A stretch of DNA of 64,000 bases from an uncultured Tessaracoccus sp. (GTDB taxonomy: Bacteria > Actinomycetota > Actinomycetes > Propionibacteriales > Propionibacteriaceae), in contig NZ_CAMYPD010000007.1 in NCBI RefSeq assembly GCF_947286155.1, positions 1 through 64,000 of the forward strand. The letters run 5' to 3'. Shown here piece by piece: positions 9,549-19,079 of this stretch. The notes beneath the pieces were generated by a model. That model did no database searches. It was not told where the DNA came from and was given only the letters and a program-made list of their open reading frames with translations. Position numbers and translations under genes: made by a program. Position 1 is the stretch's first letter, and the number at the start of each line of letters is the position of its first letter.

Positions 9549-11354
9549 ATGAAACGACGTACGCGTACCATGTCGAAGTTCTTGGCTGGGGTCACGGCAG
9601 TGTTGACGCTGGCAGCCTGTTCGTTCGGCAGCGGTGAGCCGGCATCTACCGGTGGAACTGGATCCAGCGGTGGTGCATCTGGTGGCGATGTGACGTTCGC
9701 CACGCCTACCCCGACCTGGATCTTGCCTATCTCCGCTCCTGGGAAGACCCAAGGTGAGAATGCTCTATTCATCGATCTCATGTACCCCGGGGCATTTGCG
9801 TATGCATTAGACGCAGACAATCCCTTCAACATCGATGAGAGACATTCAGTCGCTGAGATTCCGGAGGTCTCCGAGAACTCGCTGACGTTCACGATCAAAC
9901 TCAAGGATCGCTCTTGGAGCGACGGGACGAAGCTCTCGTCGCGTGACATTGAGTTTTGGTGGAACCTCGTCACGAACAACAAGGAAGACTGGGCTTCCTA
10001 TCGTGAAGGCCAGTTCCCCGACAACATCAAAGAGTTTAAGGTCGTCGACGACACCACCGTCAGCTTCACCACCACCGAAAAATACAACCCGGCGTGGTTC
10101 ATCAACAACCAGCTCAATCGTGTGACGCCACTGCCCGCTCACGTATGGGCGAAAGCAGCCGATGACGAAAAGCCTGGCGAAAAGGACCGTACAGCCGAAG
10201 GCGCGAAAGCAATCTTTGCCTACCTCATGAAAGCATCGGAGGACCTGCAGAGCTACGACAGCAATGACCTTTGGAAGACTGTCCTAGGCCCGTTCAAGGT
10301 GGAGTCGTACACGCCTGGCGGCGAGGTAAAGATGATCGCCAACAAGGATTACGATGGCGATGACAAGCCCAGTATTGAACGCTTCATCACGCGGCCCTTC
10401 ACGAGCGATGATGCTCAGTTCAACGTGCTTCGCTCCGGAGGCATCGACTACGGTTTCATCCCTGCCAGCTCTATCAACCAGCAGGCCCAAATCGAGAAGC
10501 AGGGGTACACCGTCGAGCCTTGGTATGGCTGGTCTATCACCTACATGCCCATGAACTTTAATAACCCGAAGTCCGGGCATATCTTCAAGCAGAAGTACAT
10601 TCGACAGGCTATGCAGCACCTGATTGACCAAGAAGGAATCTCGAAGGTGGTCTGGAACAACATGGCTGCGCCTACCTGTGGGCCTGTGCCACAGGAACCT
10701 GGATCGGCTGGGACCTCCGAGGGGTGCGTCTATGACTTTGATCAGGCGAAGGCTGAGAAGCTTCTCAAGGATCACGGTTGGGACGTAAAGAAAGACGGCG
10801 TCACCACGTGCGCTAAACCTGGATCTGGGGAGGGGCAGTGCGGTGCTGGCATTGAAGCCGGAGAGAAGCTCTCCTTCACCGTGATCTCGCAGTCTGGCTT
10901 CACCGCCACTTCTCGGATGTTCGCTGAGATCAAGTCGAGTTTTTCCAGCGTGGGTATCAATCTAGATATTCGTGAAGTTCCGGATTCGGTGGCCGAATCA
11001 CAAGCCTGTGAGGAAGGGGATACTAGCTGTGCCTGGGACCTCTCGTTCTTCGGATCCCAGTCGTCGTGGTACTACCCGGTCTACGCCTCAGGGGAGCGCC
11101 TCTTCCAGACGGGTGCACCTGTCAACCTGGGTAGCTATTCCGACGTAAAGGCTGACGAACTGATTGAAGCCTCCATGCGCTCCGAAGACCCGTCGGCGTT
11201 GAAGGAGTACAACGACTACTTGGCCGAAGACCTGCCGGTGCTGTGGATGCCAAATCCCGTGAACCGCGTGTCAGCCTGGAAGTCCAACATTCAGGGGATC
11301 TCTCCGCAGGATCCGATGCTGTACGTGAACCCTCAGGAGTGGAAGATTTCCTGA
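9549..11354 (+). CDS. ABC importer substrate-binding lipoprotein, family 5 (DppA/OppA-like)
   Basis: A 601-residue lipoprotein. The N-terminus is a charged signal sequence ending in lipobox LTLAAC. The mature protein has the SBP family 5 fold: LKDRSWSDGTKLSSRDIEFWWN is the hallmark near residues 100-130. The C-terminal lobe contains PVLWMPNPVNR. It would capture a peptide or oligosaccharide outside the membrane and deliver it to the permease pair encoded downstream. The start is ATG at 9549, with GGAGGAG upstream. A stem-loop follows the gene before the permease genes, a common device to raise binding-protein expression. The neighbouring fucosidase and ROK kinase suggest a glycan or glycoconjugate ligand rather than a plain peptide. 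Confidence 0.93.
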   Translation: MKRRTRTMSKFLAGVTAVLTLAACSFGSGEPASTGGTGSSGGASGGDVTFATPTPTWILPISAPGKTQGENALFIDLMYPGAFAYALDADNPFNIDERHSVAEIPEVSENSLTFTIKLKDRSWSDGTKLSSRDIEFWWNLVTNNKEDWASYREGQFPDNIKEFKVVDDTTVSFTTTEKYNPAWFINNQLNRVTPLPAHVWAKAADDEKPGEKDRTAEGAKAIFAYLMKASEDLQSYDSNDLWKTVLGPFKVESYTPGGEVKMIANKDYDGDDKPSIERFITRPFTSDDAQFNVLRSGGIDYGFIPASSINQQAQIEKQGYTVEPWYGWSITYMPMNFNNPKSGHIFKQKYIRQAMQHLIDQEGISKVVWNNMAAPTCGPVPQEPGSAGTSEGCVYDFDQAKAEKLLKDHGWDVKKDGVTTCAKPGSGEGQCGAGIEAGEKLSFTVISQSGFTATSRMFAEIKSSFSSVGINLDIREVPDSVAESQACEEGDTSCAWDLSFFGSQSSWYYPVYASGERLFQTGAPVNLGSYSDVKADELIEASMRSEDPSALKEYNDYLAEDLPVLWMPNPVNRVSAWKSNIQGISPQDPMLYVNPQEWKIS

Positions 11355-11363
11355 TCCAATTTG

Positions 11364-11400
11364 GTGGCTGAGGGCCTCTACATCGGGGCCCTCAGCCACT
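11364..11400 (+). terminator. Stem-loop between binding protein and permease genes
   Basis: The inverted repeat GTGGCTGAGGGCC / GGCCCTCAGCCAC encloses a loop of about ten bases. There is no T-run. It probably acts as partial terminator or 3'-end protector so that more binding protein than permease is made. Confidence 0.55.
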
Positions 11401-11419
11401 GCAAAGGAAGGATGCAACC

Positions 11420-12379
11420 TTGGCTCGCTTCATTTTGAGACGCGTGCTCCAAGCGATCGTGGTGCTATTCCTCGTGACACTCATCACCTTCACGATTCTG
11501 CACGCCCTACCGGGCGGGGCCGCTCGATCAGCGTTGGGACTCGACGCGACGCAGGCCCAGATTGAGGCCTACAACCGTGAGATGGGTTACGACCGACCAC
11601 TGTGGGAGCAATACTTCCACTACATCGGACAGCTGCTGCAGGGAGACTTTGGGCGTTCCTTCCGACTCAACATGCCTGTGGCCGACGCGATCGGGCAGAG
11701 GCTCCCTAAGACAGTGGTGCTCAGCCTCATCGCGATCATTATTGCTGTGGTGATTGCCATTCCTATGGGCGTGATTCAAGCAGTCCGTCGCAATCGGCGT
11801 GCCGACTACGTGCTGACTGCGTTCGCCATGCTCGCCTACTCCACACCCCTGTTCTTTATGGGCCTGGTGCTCATCATCTTGTTCTCCCAGGTCTGGCCGA
11901 TTCTGCCTCCCGAAGCGCCGCAAGGTTTCTCTCTCGCTGAAGTGCTGAGCCAATGGCAGGGTTTGGTGCTGCCGGCAGTGACGCTCGCCATCGTAACTAT
12001 GGCTGCCTACGCGCGGTACATGCGCTCGTCGATGATTGACAATCTGGAAGAGAATTACATTCGAACGGCACGCAGCAAAGGTCTCTCAGAATCTCGCGTG
12101 GTGTTCGTTCATGCTCTACGCAATTCGTTGTTTCCCATCATCACGTTGCTTGGCATGTACCTGCCGGCGCTCTTCTCTGGAGCACTAGTGGTGGAGTCGT
12201 TGTTTAACTACCCGGGCATGGGGCTGCTGTTTTGGCAGTCTGCACAGTTCCGCGACTACCCGGTACTGCTCGCTATCACAATGATTATCTCTATGGCCAC
12301 GGTGGTGGGGGCTCTCATCGCCGACATTTTGTACGCCATCGCCGATCCACGAATCCGATACGGAGGTGGTGACCAGTGA
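11420..12379 (+). CDS. ABC importer permease, DppB-type
   Basis: A 319-residue inner-membrane permease with six predicted helices. It has the DppB/OppB hallmarks: the N-terminal RRVLQAIVVLFLVTLITF helix, the periplasmic segment containing DRPLWEQYFHYIGQLLQGDFG, and the cytoplasmic EAA loop YIRTARSKGLSESRVVFVHALRN that docks onto the ATPase. The start is TTG at 11420, supported by GGAAGGA seven bases upstream. The 3' end overlaps the next permease by four bases (GTGA), indicating translational coupling. Confidence 0.93.
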   Translation: MARFILRRVLQAIVVLFLVTLITFTILHALPGGAARSALGLDATQAQIEAYNREMGYDRPLWEQYFHYIGQLLQGDFGRSFRLNMPVADAIGQRLPKTVVLSLIAIIIAVVIAIPMGVIQAVRRNRRADYVLTAFAMLAYSTPLFFMGLVLIILFSQVWPILPPEAPQGFSLAEVLSQWQGLVLPAVTLAIVTMAAYARYMRSSMIDNLEENYIRTARSKGLSESRVVFVHALRNSLFPIITLLGMYLPALFSGALVVESLFNYPGMGLLFWQSAQFRDYPVLLAITMIISMATVVGALIADILYAIADPRIRYGGGDQ

Positions 12380-13284
12380 ACACCGAACTCACGTCTTCTC
12401 CCGCAAACGAGGCCCGGAACTCGCGTCGGACCAAACGGACGGGCTTGCTGCGCCAGGGTGTCGAAGTGTTCATGCACAACAAACTGGCGGTCGTTGGACT
12501 GGGGATCTTGGTCTTCTTCGCCTTGTTCTGCTTCGTCGGCCCATACATTTGGGTCACAGATCAGGTGCACACCAACCTGACAGAGGCGTACTTTCAGCCA
12601 TCATCAGAGCACCCGTTGGGTACCGACGGGGTCGGGTATGACCAACTCGGGCGACTCATGGTGGGTGGGCAGACATCCATCATCGTCGGTTTGGCTGCTG
12701 GTCTCCTGGCCACCACTATCGGCACCATCTGGGGTGCCATCGCAGGTTTCGTCGGCGGTTGGGTCGATGCGGCGATGATGCGGGTGGTGGATGCGCTCAT
12801 GGCCATCCCGGCCCTCTTCTTATTCATGCTCATCGCTACGCTTGTCACCCCCACAGTGCCACTGCTGGTGCTCATCATTGGAGCATTCGCTTGGCTCAAC
12901 CCTGCTCGTCTTATTCGTGGGGAGTCGTTGGCTCTGCGTAGCCGCGAGTACATCGTCGCGATGAAAGGCATGGGCGGCGGATCACTGCGTGCCGTGCGAA
13001 CCCACATTGTGCGAAACGCCATCGGCACCGTTATCGTGAATGCCACCTTCCAGGTTGCCGACGCCATTCTCTATGTGGCCTATCTCTCGTTCCTTGGGCT
13101 CGGGGTTCCGCCGCCGGCCGCCAACTGGGGCGGCATGCTTTCCCAAGGTCTCGCCGAGGTGTATTCGGGACACTGGTGGCTGCTATATCCCCCGGGCATT
13201 TTGATCATCATCCTCGTAGTTGCGTTCAACTTCGTCGGCGACGGGTTGCGTGACGCGTTTGAGGTTCGACTGAGGAGCCGATGA
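12376..13284 (+). CDS. ABC importer permease, DppC-type
   Basis: A 302-residue permease, partner of the preceding gene. It has the DppC-type N-terminal helix after a cytoplasmic leader of about 30 residues, the HPLGTDGVGYDQLGRLMVGGQ loop and the EAA loop YIVAMKGMGGGSLRAVRTHIVRN. The C-terminal GVPPPAANWGGMLSQG motif is also typical. The GTG start overlaps the upstream stop. The ATPase gene starts one base after its stop codon, so the three genes form a tightly coupled set. Confidence 0.93.
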   Translation: MNTELTSSPANEARNSRRTKRTGLLRQGVEVFMHNKLAVVGLGILVFFALFCFVGPYIWVTDQVHTNLTEAYFQPSSEHPLGTDGVGYDQLGRLMVGGQTSIIVGLAAGLLATTIGTIWGAIAGFVGGWVDAAMMRVVDALMAIPALFLFMLIATLVTPTVPLLVLIIGAFAWLNPARLIRGESLALRSREYIVAMKGMGGGSLRAVRTHIVRNAIGTVIVNATFQVADAILYVAYLSFLGLGVPPPAANWGGMLSQGLAEVYSGHWWLLYPPGILIIILVVAFNFVGDGLRDAFEVRLRSR

Positions 13285-13285
13285 A

Positions 13286-15307
13286 ATGACGCTGACAGGC
13301 AACCAACAGCAACCTTTGCTGACCCTGAGAGACCTCGAAGTGACGATTGACGTCCGACGAGGGCAGGTACGTCCTTTACAAGGATGTAGCTTCGAAGTTG
13401 CCCCCGGGGAGACCCTGGGTCTGGTGGGCGAGTCCGGCTCCGGCAAGACGATGACCGCATTGTCCATCATGGGGCTCTTGCCAAAGCAAGGAAGTATCAC
13501 CGGCGGCAGTATCCAATTTGAGGGCGATGACCTGACGACGATGGATCCCGCTGCCGTTCGACGGATCCGTGGAACAAAAATCGGCATGATCTTCCAAGAT
13601 CCTCTTACTTCGCTGAACCCCACAATGCGTATCGGGTATCAGGTCGGCGAGGTGCTCCGAGTTCACAAGAATGTGTCAAAGAAGGACGCACGAGCTGCGG
13701 CGATTGAAATGCTACGCAAGGTGGGCATGCCACGGCCGGAGAAAGTGGTCGATGACTATCCGCACCAACTCTCTGGAGGAATGCGTCAGCGCGTGATGAT
13801 CGCGATGGCACTGATCTGTTCTCCGAGCCTGCTCATCGCCGACGAGCCAACCACAGCTCTCGACGTGACCACCCAACGCCAGATCTTGGATCTCATCGAT
13901 AGCCTCAAACAGGAGTTCCAAACGGCGGTGATCTTGGTGACTCACGACCTCGGTGTTGTCGCAAGTCGTGCTGATCGAGTCGCGGTGATGTATGCCGGGC
14001 GCATCGTCGAGGTAGCCGAGACCGCGGAAATCTTCGACAACCCCCAGCACCAATACACGCGATCACTGATCGCTGCTCTCCCAGAACAGACGAAGGATTC
14101 CCGGGAAGAGCTGTACACGATCCCCGGCATGCCACCCAATCTGCGGGACACGATCGTCGGATGTCCTTTCGCGCCGAGGTGCCCCCGGGCTGACGAGCGC
14201 TGTCGCACTGAAACTCCCCAGGTACAGCTCGTCGAAGACAGCGACGTGGGGTTCGAGAGACATCGTCACGCGTGCTTCCACCCAGCAGGCCCGCCGCTGG
14301 AGCGCCGCCACGATTTGCGCCCGGAACGGGACCTCACCGATAACGAAGTGGTGTGCTCCGTTCGGGATCTTCACAAAGACTATCCCGCGATGAGTAACGG
14401 CGTCGTACGTCGGCGCATCGGATGGGTGCGAGCAGTCAGTGGCGTCAGCTTCGATGTGCATGCCGGTGAGACGCTGGGCATCGTCGGGGAATCAGGCTGT
14501 GGGAAATCGACATTGGGTCGCGTGATCTCGGCGCTGGAAGGGGCGACGTCGGGGTCCATCGTCGTCGGCGGTAAAGATATCGCGACGTTGTCGAAGAAGG
14601 AACGTAAACGTCTGCACCGCGACGTGCAGATGATGTTTCAAGATTCGTATGCAGCAATGGATCCCAGAATGCGCGTGGATGAGATCCTCGCCGAACCGTT
14701 AGTCATTCAGAAGGTGGGGGACAAACGCACCAGGGCGGCGACGACGGAAGATATGGTCGATCAGATCGGTCTTTCTGAGGAAGCACTGGCAAAGTACCCG
14801 CATGAGTTCTCTGGTGGCCAGCTGCAGAGGGTGGGCTTAGCTCGGTCACTCGTACTGGAACCACGTCTCATCGTGTGTGACGAACCCGTCAGCGCGCTTG
14901 ACGTCTCGGTGCAAGCGCAAGTGTTGAACCTCATGCGTCGCATCCAGCAGCAGCGGGACCTCACCTATGTGTTCATTTCGCATGACCTTTCCGTAGTGAG
15001 GTACATGTCTGACCGGATTGCGGTGATGTACCTCGGAAAGATTGTGGAGATCGGCCCGGCAGAAGAGGTCGTTGAGCACGCTCGTCACCCATACACCCAA
15101 GCCTTGATCGACGCCATTCCCGTGGCGGATCCCGCCCATCAGCCTGAGGAGAAGGTCCGACTCGAGGGCGAACCTGCGAACGCGATTGATCCACCCCCCG
15201 GGTGTCGCTTTAAAAATAGATGCCCGTTGGCGACAGATCTGTGTGACACGGAGCCCCCACTCGTAGGTGATGGTCATCAGGTCGCCTGCCATTTCCCCTT
15301 GGAGTGA
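13286..15307 (+). CDS. ABC importer dual ATPase (DppD-DppF fusion)
   Basis: A 673-residue protein with two complete nucleotide-binding domains. Half 1 has Walker A GESGSGKT, signature LSGGMRQR and Walker B LLIADEPTTALD. Half 2 has GESGCGKST, FSGGQLQR and LIVCDEPVSALD. Each half ends with the oligopeptide-transporter C-terminal domain containing GCPFAPRCP and GCRFKNRCP, where cysteines may hold a metal cluster. A fused DppDF ATPase is common in actinobacteria. It powers the preceding permease pair from the cytoplasmic face. Confidence 0.95.
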   Translation: MTLTGNQQQPLLTLRDLEVTIDVRRGQVRPLQGCSFEVAPGETLGLVGESGSGKTMTALSIMGLLPKQGSITGGSIQFEGDDLTTMDPAAVRRIRGTKIGMIFQDPLTSLNPTMRIGYQVGEVLRVHKNVSKKDARAAAIEMLRKVGMPRPEKVVDDYPHQLSGGMRQRVMIAMALICSPSLLIADEPTTALDVTTQRQILDLIDSLKQEFQTAVILVTHDLGVVASRADRVAVMYAGRIVEVAETAEIFDNPQHQYTRSLIAALPEQTKDSREELYTIPGMPPNLRDTIVGCPFAPRCPRADERCRTETPQVQLVEDSDVGFERHRHACFHPAGPPLERRHDLRPERDLTDNEVVCSVRDLHKDYPAMSNGVVRRRIGWVRAVSGVSFDVHAGETLGIVGESGCGKSTLGRVISALEGATSGSIVVGGKDIATLSKKERKRLHRDVQMMFQDSYAAMDPRMRVDEILAEPLVIQKVGDKRTRAATTEDMVDQIGLSEEALAKYPHEFSGGQLQRVGLARSLVLEPRLIVCDEPVSALDVSVQAQVLNLMRRIQQQRDLTYVFISHDLSVVRYMSDRIAVMYLGKIVEIGPAEEVVEHARHPYTQALIDAIPVADPAHQPEEKVRLEGEPANAIDPPPGCRFKNRCPLATDLCDTEPPLVGDGHQVACHFPLE

Positions 15308-15314
15308 TGGAGCG

Positions 15315-16265
15315 ATGTTCCACAACACAGATCTTGCGTCGGACGCTCCCATGATCGGCGTCGATATCGGGGGAACGACGATGAGCGTGGCGCAAGTAGG
15401 GCGAGATGGGCGCGTCGAGGACGTCGTCGAAACCCCCAGCCCTGCGCGAGCCCACGGTGAAGCGGTCGTCGCTGCACTCAGAGAGATCATTGGTGAGCGA
15501 TGGCCGAACGCATCTGGGTTGGGCATTGGCACGGCCGGCGTGGTTGACCCCGTGACGGGCACAATCTTGGCAGCGTCAGATTCGTTTCATGGCTGGCAGG
15601 GCTTTCCGCTGAGGAGGGCGCTGGAAGATGCATTAGGGATTCCGGTTCGAGTAGAAAACGACGTCAACGCGTTCCTGCTAGGTGAGCAACGCTTCGGCGC
15701 AGCAGCTGGTCGTCGTGACTGCCTTGGCGTCATGCTCGGCACTGGGGTGGGGGCTGCCGTCGTGCTGGATGGGCGCATCTGGCCTGGGCAACGGGGCGCA
15801 GCGGCCGAGCTAGGGCATATGCCCGTGATGGGCGATGAGCCTTGTAGCTGTGGCACACCGGGGCACCTCGAGTCGTTGGCGGCCGGACGTTCCATTGCCC
15901 GACGCTATCGGGTCACCGAAGGTATACGTGGCGAGTTCATCGGTGGAGCCGGTGCTGTCGCGGCGCTCGCCGAAGCAGGCGACGAGGATGCCCGTCGGGT
16001 GTTTCTTGAGGCGGGGGAAGCACTGGGCCTCGCCATGGTGCAGGCAGCGACGCTGTTCGACTTGGACACCGCCATCATCGGAGGTGGTGTGGCGCAATCG
16101 TGGGACCTCCTTGAACCAGGCATTCAGGCTATGTTGCACCGTTATCCCCTTATCTCTGGCGCCAAGCTTGAAGTCCGACAGGCCGTGCTCGGTGCCCATG
16201 CCGTGGTGGTGGGGGCAGCGACGCTCGGAATAGCTCAAACCTCCTATGAAAGGAATCATGCTTAA
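15315..16265 (+). CDS. ROK-family sugar kinase (glucokinase-like)
   Basis: A 316-residue cytoplasmic sugar kinase without a DNA-binding domain. Features are the phosphate-binding VDIGGTT near residue 18, GIGTAGVVDP, the catalytic VENDVNAFLLGE and GTGVGAAVVLDG. In the ROK zinc site the usual last cysteine of CxCGxxGC is replaced by histidine (CSCGTPGH), leaving two Cys and two His. ROK kinases phosphorylate glucose, N-acetylglucosamine, N-acetylmannosamine or allose. It lies in the importer operon and overlaps the fucosidase start, so it probably phosphorylates a sugar released from the imported glycan. The start has GGAG upstream at two possible spacings. Confidence 0.88.
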   Translation: MFHNTDLASDAPMIGVDIGGTTMSVAQVGRDGRVEDVVETPSPARAHGEAVVAALREIIGERWPNASGLGIGTAGVVDPVTGTILAASDSFHGWQGFPLRRALEDALGIPVRVENDVNAFLLGEQRFGAAAGRRDCLGVMLGTGVGAAVVLDGRIWPGQRGAAAELGHMPVMGDEPCSCGTPGHLESLAAGRSIARRYRVTEGIRGEFIGGAGAVAALAEAGDEDARRVFLEAGEALGLAMVQAATLFDLDTAIIGGGVAQSWDLLEPGIQAMLHRYPLISGAKLEVRQAVLGAHAVVVGAATLGIAQTSYERNHA

Positions 16266-17559
16266 TTTTGACGAACGCACGGGCCCTAGTTTTGGTGAGC
16301 CCGCTTCGAGCTATCCCGAATCTGGGGCGCCTCGCTGGTGGATGGATGCCAAACTTGGTTTCTTTATCCATCTAGGTATTTTTTCGGTGCCCGCATGGGC
16401 GTTGACAGGCGACGCCGCCACACCAGTCGAAGATGAATATAAATACCACCGCTATGCGGAATGGTACGGAAATACAGTTCGTATCGAAGGGTCGCCTACA
16501 AGAAAGTGGCATGATGAGAGCTACGGCATCGGTACCTCGTATGAGGATCTTGCCGACCATTGGGATGCGAGTGCATTCGATGCAACTGCGCTGGTCGACA
16601 GTCTGGTAGACGCGGGCGCGCAGTACATTGTGCCAACGACGAAACATCATGACGGGTTTTGCTTGTGGGGAACTGCTACAACGCCGTTCAACTCCGTCGT
16701 GAGGGGCCCAAGGCGAGACTTCATCCAGGAACTTCACGACGCAACCAGGGCCGCAGGGGCTCGATTTGGCGTCTATTTCTCGGGCGCACTCGATTGGCAT
16801 GTCAGTGATTTTCCTCCGATCCAATCTGACCGTGAGCTCTTCCTCTTTCGGCGTAATGACGAATCGTTTGCACGCTATGCGACGACACAGCTTGAGGAGC
16901 TCATCGCACGCTTCGATCCTGATATTTTGTGGAACGATATCGAATGGCCCGACGCCGGTAAGAAAGACGACAACTTCGGGCTTTCAGCGGTATTCTCCCG
17001 CTATCTACAAAGAGTTCCAGCCGGTGCCATCAATGATCGCTGGGGTATTCCTTATCGTGGATTCTCAACTCGGGAGTACCGTCGGATTGATGCCTTGCTT
17101 GATTACCCATGGGAGGCGACGCGCGGGCTTGGACGTTCATTTGGATACAACCGGAACGAAACAGACACGGACTCCATGTCAGGTGGGGACCTCGTACAGC
17201 TTCTCGTCGATGTCGTCGCGAAGAATGGGAACCTGCTCATCAACGTGGGCCCACGCCCCGACGGAAGCATCCCCGACGTGCAAGCTGAGGCGATGAACGT
17301 CATGGGGGACTGGCTACGAGTCAATGGCGAAGCCGTCTACGGCACCAGGCCGTGGCGTGAGGGAGTGTTCGGGCAGCAGCGGATCGTCGAGAAAGACAGC
17401 GTGGCATACGTGCATGTTCTGGAAGGGGATCGACTTGATCTACCAAGCGATCTCCAAGGAAGGCCAATCCAGTGGCTTGGGGCTGATCGCTCAGGAATCG
17501 AAGTACCGGCCCAGTTGCGCAATGCTCCGGTAGCTGTAGCTCGTGTGCAACTGCATTGA
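16258..17559 (+). CDS. GH29 alpha-L-fucosidase, cytoplasmic
   Basis: A 433-residue glycoside hydrolase family 29 enzyme that removes alpha-linked L-fucose from oligosaccharides. The substrate pocket is marked by FFIHLG (His38), TTKHHDGFCLW (His130-His131) and WGNT-like WYGNT. The nucleophile region LWNDIEWPDAG carries Asp227 and is followed by INDRWGIP, very similar to what I recall of the Thermotoga maritima enzyme. There is no signal peptide, so it acts on imported substrate. The start at 16258 overlaps the end of the kinase gene (ATGCTTAA); AAGGA lies close upstream. No fucose isomerase, fuculokinase or aldolase is seen nearby, so the fate of the fucose is unclear. Confidence 0.93.
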   Translation: MLNFDERTGPSFGEPASSYPESGAPRWWMDAKLGFFIHLGIFSVPAWALTGDAATPVEDEYKYHRYAEWYGNTVRIEGSPTRKWHDESYGIGTSYEDLADHWDASAFDATALVDSLVDAGAQYIVPTTKHHDGFCLWGTATTPFNSVVRGPRRDFIQELHDATRAAGARFGVYFSGALDWHVSDFPPIQSDRELFLFRRNDESFARYATTQLEELIARFDPDILWNDIEWPDAGKKDDNFGLSAVFSRYLQRVPAGAINDRWGIPYRGFSTREYRRIDALLDYPWEATRGLGRSFGYNRNETDTDSMSGGDLVQLLVDVVAKNGNLLINVGPRPDGSIPDVQAEAMNVMGDWLRVNGEAVYGTRPWREGVFGQQRIVEKDSVAYVHVLEGDRLDLPSDLQGRPIQWLGADRSGIEVPAQLRNAPVAVARVQLH

Positions 17560-17569
17560 GTTGCGCTTC

Positions 17570-17617
17570 TAATCGTTGGGGGGCCCGAACCGATCGGTTC
17601 GGGCCCCCCAACGATTA
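17570..17617. terminator. 48-bp perfect palindrome between convergent genes
   Basis: Positions 17570-17617 are a perfect palindrome with no unpaired central base, containing the core GGCCCGAACCGATCGGTTC. It lies between the convergent fucosidase and citrate synthase genes, 8 bp from the latter's stop. It probably terminates transcription from both sides. The absence of any loop in 48 bp is unusual. Confidence 0.75.
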
Positions 17618-17625
17618 CGTCAGAC

Positions 17626-18909
<1,284 letters not shown>

Positions 18910-19079
18910 CTGTCATTCCCTTCTTGGAGTTCAGCAGCATCGATGGCGCCGTCTGGGGCTTCGTTCGCACCGATACTAGCGCCACTGGGGGCTTCCAGAA
19001 AGGCGTTGGTTGAAGGCTGCCCCACCATGGCGCGCGGAATTCCTCCGACTGCACCCAATGTTCATCTGGACGGGTTAGC

